Shown here: positions 6,994-9,338 of the stretch, one piece after another
How the letters are laid out: each line of letters begins with the position of its first letter
Position numbering within the stretch: the stretch's first letter is position 1
Origin: an uncultured Bacilli bacterium
GTDB lineage: Bacteria > Bacillota_I > Bacilli_A > RF39 > UBA660
Assembly (NCBI GenBank): GCA_934098435.1
Contig: CAKOOV010000019.1
Coordinates: 1 to 9,338, forward strand
Direction of reading: 5' to 3'
Length of the DNA: 9,338 nt
Position numbers and translations under genes: made by a program
The notes under the pieces: generated by a model
What the model was told of the DNA's origin: nothing
What the model saw: the letters and a program-made list of their open reading frames with translations, nothing else
The model's database searches: none

Positions 6994-8436
6994 ATGGCTA
7001 AGAAAAAGGCTAAGGTGATGTTATCGTCTTTTTCGATAATCTTAATCTTAATATTTGGATTAGGAATATTATCACATGTGCTTCCAGATGCACAATTTGT
7101 TGGTGATCAAATTGTTAATGGAAGTGGAACTGTTGGTGCTAAATTATCACAAGTTTTGATGTCACCAATATTAGGTTTTGAAGATGCTATTGATGTTGGT
7201 ATCTTTATTATGATGTTAGGAGGTTTACTTGCAGTAATTAATAAAACTGGGGCACTTGAGACTGGTATTAAAGTATTAGTACGTAAACTTAAAGGTAGAG
7301 AATTATTATTAATTCCTATATTAATGTTTATATTCTCTATTTGTGGTTCTACTTATGGAATGCTTGAAGAAACAGTTGGTTTCTATGTATTACTTGCCGC
7401 TACTATGATGGCTGCTGGTATGGATCCACTTGTTGGTGCTGCAGTAATTCTTCTTGGAGCAGGTAGTGGATGTTTAGGTTCTACTATTAATCCATTTGCG
7501 ACTGGTGTCGCACTTAGTGCTTTACCTGAAGGTGTTACTGCTAATCATGGTTTAGTACTTCTTATTGCGACTTTCTTATGGCTTACAACACTTGGTATTT
7601 GTATATTATTTGTAATGAGCTATGCAAAGAAAGTTAAGAAGGATAAGGGTTCTACTATTTTATCACTAAGAGAACAAAAACAAGCTGAGAAAAAGTTTGG
7701 TAATTTCTATAAAAAGGATGAGAAAGAAGTTAATTTAACTGGTAAGCAAAAACTTACACTTGTTTTATTTGCTTTGACTTTCCTTGTAATGATTATTGGA
7801 TTTATTCCTTGGGGTGAATTTGATATTACATTCTTTGATAGTTTTACTGGATGGCTTACTGGTTCTTCACTTGGTAATTGGTGGTTCTATGAAGCTGCTT
7901 TATGGTTCTTAATAATGTCAATTATTATTGCTGTTATTAATGGATTTGGCGAGAAAGGTTTTGTTGATACTTTTGTTGATGGTGCTGATGATATGATTGG
8001 TGTTATCTTAGTAATTGCTATTGCTAGAGGTGCTAGTGTTCTTATGGGACAAACTTACTTAGATAATTATATTATATATAATGCTGCTAATTTACTATCT
8101 AAGGTACCAGAAATGTTATTTGTACCTCTTAACTATATTTTACATATTGTATTATCAATATTGGTACCATCATCATCTGGTCTTGCTACATTATCTACAC
8201 CAATTATTGCTCCACTAGCAGCACAGCTTGGTTATAGTGTAGAAGTTACTATTATGACTTTAGTTTCCGCTAATGGACTTGTTAATTTAATAACTCCAAC
8301 TTGTGGCGCTATAATGGGTGGACTTGCTCTTGCTAAAATAGAATATTCTACTTGGTTTAGATGGGCATTTAAGGTAGTACTTACTATTGCTATCGCTAAT
8401 ATATTTGTATTATGCTTGTTTACTTTATTAGTATAA
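6994..8436 (+). CDS. arcD: YfcC/DcuC-family membrane transporter, likely arginine-ornithine antiporter
   Basis: A 480-residue multi-pass membrane protein of the YfcC (DcuC-like, PF03606) family. Hydrophobic segments alternate along the whole length, with a charged cytoplasmic-type loop at about 212-250. Conserved family patches are GSTYGMLEETVGFY (118-131), GAGSGCLGSTINPFATG (155-171), VPSSSGLATLSTPIIAPLA (391-409) and NLITPT (431-436). YfcC-type proteins serve as ArcD in several streptococcal arc operons, so arginine-ornithine exchange is the likely job; the classical APC-type ArcD is a different family. The ribosome site is a perfect AGGAGG (6981-6986) overlapping the end of arcC. Codon choice is a little different from its neighbours (more TCA, CCA and ATC). 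Confidence 0.85.
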   Translation: MAKKKAKVMLSSFSIILILIFGLGILSHVLPDAQFVGDQIVNGSGTVGAKLSQVLMSPILGFEDAIDVGIFIMMLGGLLAVINKTGALETGIKVLVRKLKGRELLLIPILMFIFSICGSTYGMLEETVGFYVLLAATMMAAGMDPLVGAAVILLGAGSGCLGSTINPFATGVALSALPEGVTANHGLVLLIATFLWLTTLGICILFVMSYAKKVKKDKGSTILSLREQKQAEKKFGNFYKKDEKEVNLTGKQKLTLVLFALTFLVMIIGFIPWGEFDITFFDSFTGWLTGSSLGNWWFYEAALWFLIMSIIIAVINGFGEKGFVDTFVDGADDMIGVILVIAIARGASVLMGQTYLDNYIIYNAANLLSKVPEMLFVPLNYILHIVLSILVPSSSGLATLSTPIIAPLAAQLGYSVEVTIMTLVSANGLVNLITPTCGAIMGGLALAKIEYSTWFRWAFKVVLTIAIANIFVLCLFTLLV

Positions 8437-8455
8437 TATGAATAATATAGTATGA

Positions 8456-8486
8456 TAAAAGAACAACTATTTTGGTTGTTCTTTTA
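8456..8486 (+). terminator. Intrinsic terminator of the arc operon
   Basis: A perfect 12-bp stem, TAAAAGAACAAC (8456-8467) with GTTGTTCTTTTA (8475-8486), encloses a 7-base loop, 20 bases after the arcD stop. The T-run is part of the descending arm, followed by more A/T. The mirrored A-run means it could also stop transcription on the - strand, but no convergent gene is seen. Confidence 0.82.
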
Positions 8487-8499
8487 CTATTAATATATT

Positions 8500-8533
8500 A
8501 TTTTTAAAGACTTATTTAGAAGGCTTTAAAAAT
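8500..8533 (+). other. Stem-loop 1 of a paired structured element
   Basis: ATTTTTAAAG (8500-8509) pairs perfectly with CTTTAAAAAT (8524-8533). Inside, an A-G mismatch is followed by CTT/AAG pairs and a 6-base loop. The top of the stem reads AAAGACTTA...GGCTTT, the same core as in the next stem-loop. It may belong to a small RNA, an mRNA tail or a dispersed repeat; no known RNA family is recognised. Confidence 0.5.
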
Positions 8534-8534
8534 T

Positions 8535-8563
8535 CTAGTTAAAGACTTAATGGCTTTAACTAG
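8535..8563 (+). other. Stem-loop 2 of a paired structured element
   Basis: CTAGTTAAAG (8535-8544) pairs perfectly over 10 bp with CTTTAACTAG (8554-8563) around the loop ACTTAATGG. The core AAAGACTTA...GGCTTTAA repeats that of stem-loop 1 (8506-8529), while the outer stem differs in sequence but stays paired. It is followed by a short direct repeat (AGTGAAC at 8565-8571, TGTGAAC at 8579-8585). Confidence 0.55.
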
Positions 8564-8581
8564 CAGTGAACAACGAAGTGT

Positions 8582-8614
8582 GAACTGATACTAAAAAAGT
8601 ATTTAGTTCTTTTT
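8582..8614 (+). terminator. Second intrinsic terminator, just before the ABC-F promoter
   Basis: GAACT and ATACT (8582-8586, 8588-8592) pair with AGTAT and AGTTC (8598-8602, 8605-8609), leaving a small internal bulge (G against TT) and an AAAAA loop, followed by TTTTT at 8610-8614. It would stop transcripts that pass the arc terminator, or end a small transcript covering the two stem-loops. It lies before the ABC-F promoter, so it is not an attenuator of that promoter. Confidence 0.72.
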
Positions 8615-8621
8615 ATTTGTG

Positions 8622-8630
8622 TGGTAAAAT
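8622..8630 (+). promoter_or_regulatory. Extended -10 promoter of the ABC-F gene
   Basis: TGGTAAAAT has the TGn extension and five of six -10 matches (TAAAAT, 8625-8630). The -35 region (TTTAGT, 8602-8607) is weak and overlaps the terminator arm. A start near 8637 leaves a very short leader before AGGTG (8642-8646). Confidence 0.55.
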
Positions 8631-8652
8631 ATTACTAGTGCAGGTGATTATG

Positions 8653-9338
8653 ATGTATTATAAAATTAGTCATGGTAGTGTTACTCTTGGTAATAATACA
8701 GTACTTGAAGATATTAATTTTTGCGTTAAGGATAATGAGAAAATTGGTATTGTAGGTAGAAATGGATGTGGCAAAACGACTTTACTTAAGGCTATTACTT
8801 CAGAGTATGAAATTAATAGTGGTTATGAAGAAGTAGATATTATTTCTTCGGGAGACTTTAATATTGGTTATGTTAAACAGAATGATGGTTATAGTCTTGA
8901 TATGAAGATGATAGATTATATTAGGAGTTCTTTTAAAGATATTCTTGATATTGAAAAGAAACTTAATACTTTAGAGGATGAAATGAGTACTCATTATGAT
9001 GAAAAGATAGTAAGTAAATATAATGATCTTTTATCTAGATATGAATATATGGGTGGTTATAAATATAAGAAAGAGATAGAGGTTATTTTAAGTAAGTTTG
9101 ATTTTAGTGATGAGGATAAAGATAAGTATTTGAATGAATTTTCTGGTGGTCAACTTACGAAGTTATCTTTGATTAGGCTTCTGTTATCGAAACCTGATTT
9201 ACTTATATTAGATGAACCTACTAATCACTTGGATATTAAGGCTATAGAATGGCTTGAGGAATACTTAAAGGGATATAAGGGCTCTATTATTTTGGTTAGT
9301 CATGATAGAATGTTTTTGGATAATGTTTGTAATGTTAT
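8653..9338 (+). CDS. ABC-F family ATPase, N-terminal part (runs off the window)
   Basis: The frame stays open from 8653 to the window end, giving 228 residues of the first ATPase domain. Motifs: Walker A GRNGCGKTT (35-43), Q-loop Gln76, an inserted charged helical arm at about 85-145, a signature reading FSGGQ (163-167, Phe in place of the usual Leu), Walker B LLILDEPTNHLD (183-194) and the switch His217 in VSHDR. DEPTNHLD and the arm insert mark ABC-F proteins, soluble factors that act on the ribosome, either as translation factors or in antibiotic protection. The linker between the two ATPase domains, which separates these roles, is beyond the edge. Two ATG codons are adjacent (8650, 8653); the second has the better spacing, six bases after AGGTG. 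The gene has its own promoter. Confidence 0.9.
   Translation, partial: MYYKISHGSVTLGNNTVLEDINFCVKDNEKIGIVGRNGCGKTTLLKAITSEYEINSGYEEVDIISSGDFNIGYVKQNDGYSLDMKMIDYIRSSFKDILDIEKKLNTLEDEMSTHYDEKIVSKYNDLLSRYEYMGGYKYKKEIEVILSKFDFSDEDKDKYLNEFSGGQLTKLSLIRLLLSKPDLLILDEPTNHLDIKAIEWLEEYLKGYKGSIILVSHDRMFLDNVCNV

Noticed and set aside
8452..8493. 13-codon frame (MIKEQLFWLFFYY) across the arc terminator
   Set aside because: No ribosome binding site, and the sequence is fully explained by the 12-bp terminator hairpin.
8550..8588. Possible 12-codon leader peptide (MALTSSEQRSVN) whose stop overlaps the second terminator, as in ribosome-controlled attenuation of ABC-F genes
   Set aside because: No ribosome binding site precedes it, its ATG is in a stem-loop, and the ABC-F gene has its own promoter downstream of the terminator.

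Overview
The window comes from a very AT-rich, low-GC Gram-positive-type bacterium. All genes lie on the + strand, ribosome binding sites are strong (AGGAGG/GAGGTG types), arginine is written almost only as AGA/AGG, and promoters carry extended -10 (TGnTATAAT) boxes. TGA is used as a stop (end of arcA) and tryptophan is TGG, so this is the standard bacterial code and not the Mycoplasma code. An uncultured Bacilli/Bacillota lineage, for example a gut RF39- or Erysipelotrichia-like group, would fit, but the lineage is inference only.

Layout. (1) Bases 1-41 encode the last 12 codons of an IS3-family transposase, followed at about 53-77 by what looks like the element's terminal inverted repeat. 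The window therefore opens at the right end of an insertion sequence. (2) A membrane-bound family 2 glycosyltransferase (234-1448) has its own sigma-70-type promoter and an intrinsic terminator that begins on its stop codon. (3) A three-gene polar amino acid ABC importer follows (lipoprotein 1519-2247, permease 2258-2989, ATPase 2976-3704). (4) A complete arginine deiminase operon comes next: arcA (3787-5031), arcB (5036-6046), arcC (6048-6989) and a YfcC-type arcD transporter (6994-8436). It ends in a strong terminator at 8456-8486. (5) A 216-base gap holds two stem-loops with a common core and a second terminator. (6) The 5' part of an ABC-F ATPase gene (8653 to the window end) runs off the edge.

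How the genes work together. The deiminase pathway turns arginine into ornithine, ammonia and CO2 and yields one ATP. ArcD probably exchanges arginine for ornithine. The ABC importer lies directly upstream with no strong terminator between, and its promoter matches the arc promoter at 26 of 30 positions. An arginine (or related cationic amino acid) importer feeding the pathway is the simplest reading, although its substrate cannot be proved from sequence. The glycosyltransferase and the ABC-F protein look like independent neighbours.

I found no clear undescribed system. The items most worth checking are the shared promoter module, the inverted repeat at the presumed arc transcription start, the paired stem-loops before the ABC-F gene, and the IS end at the left edge.
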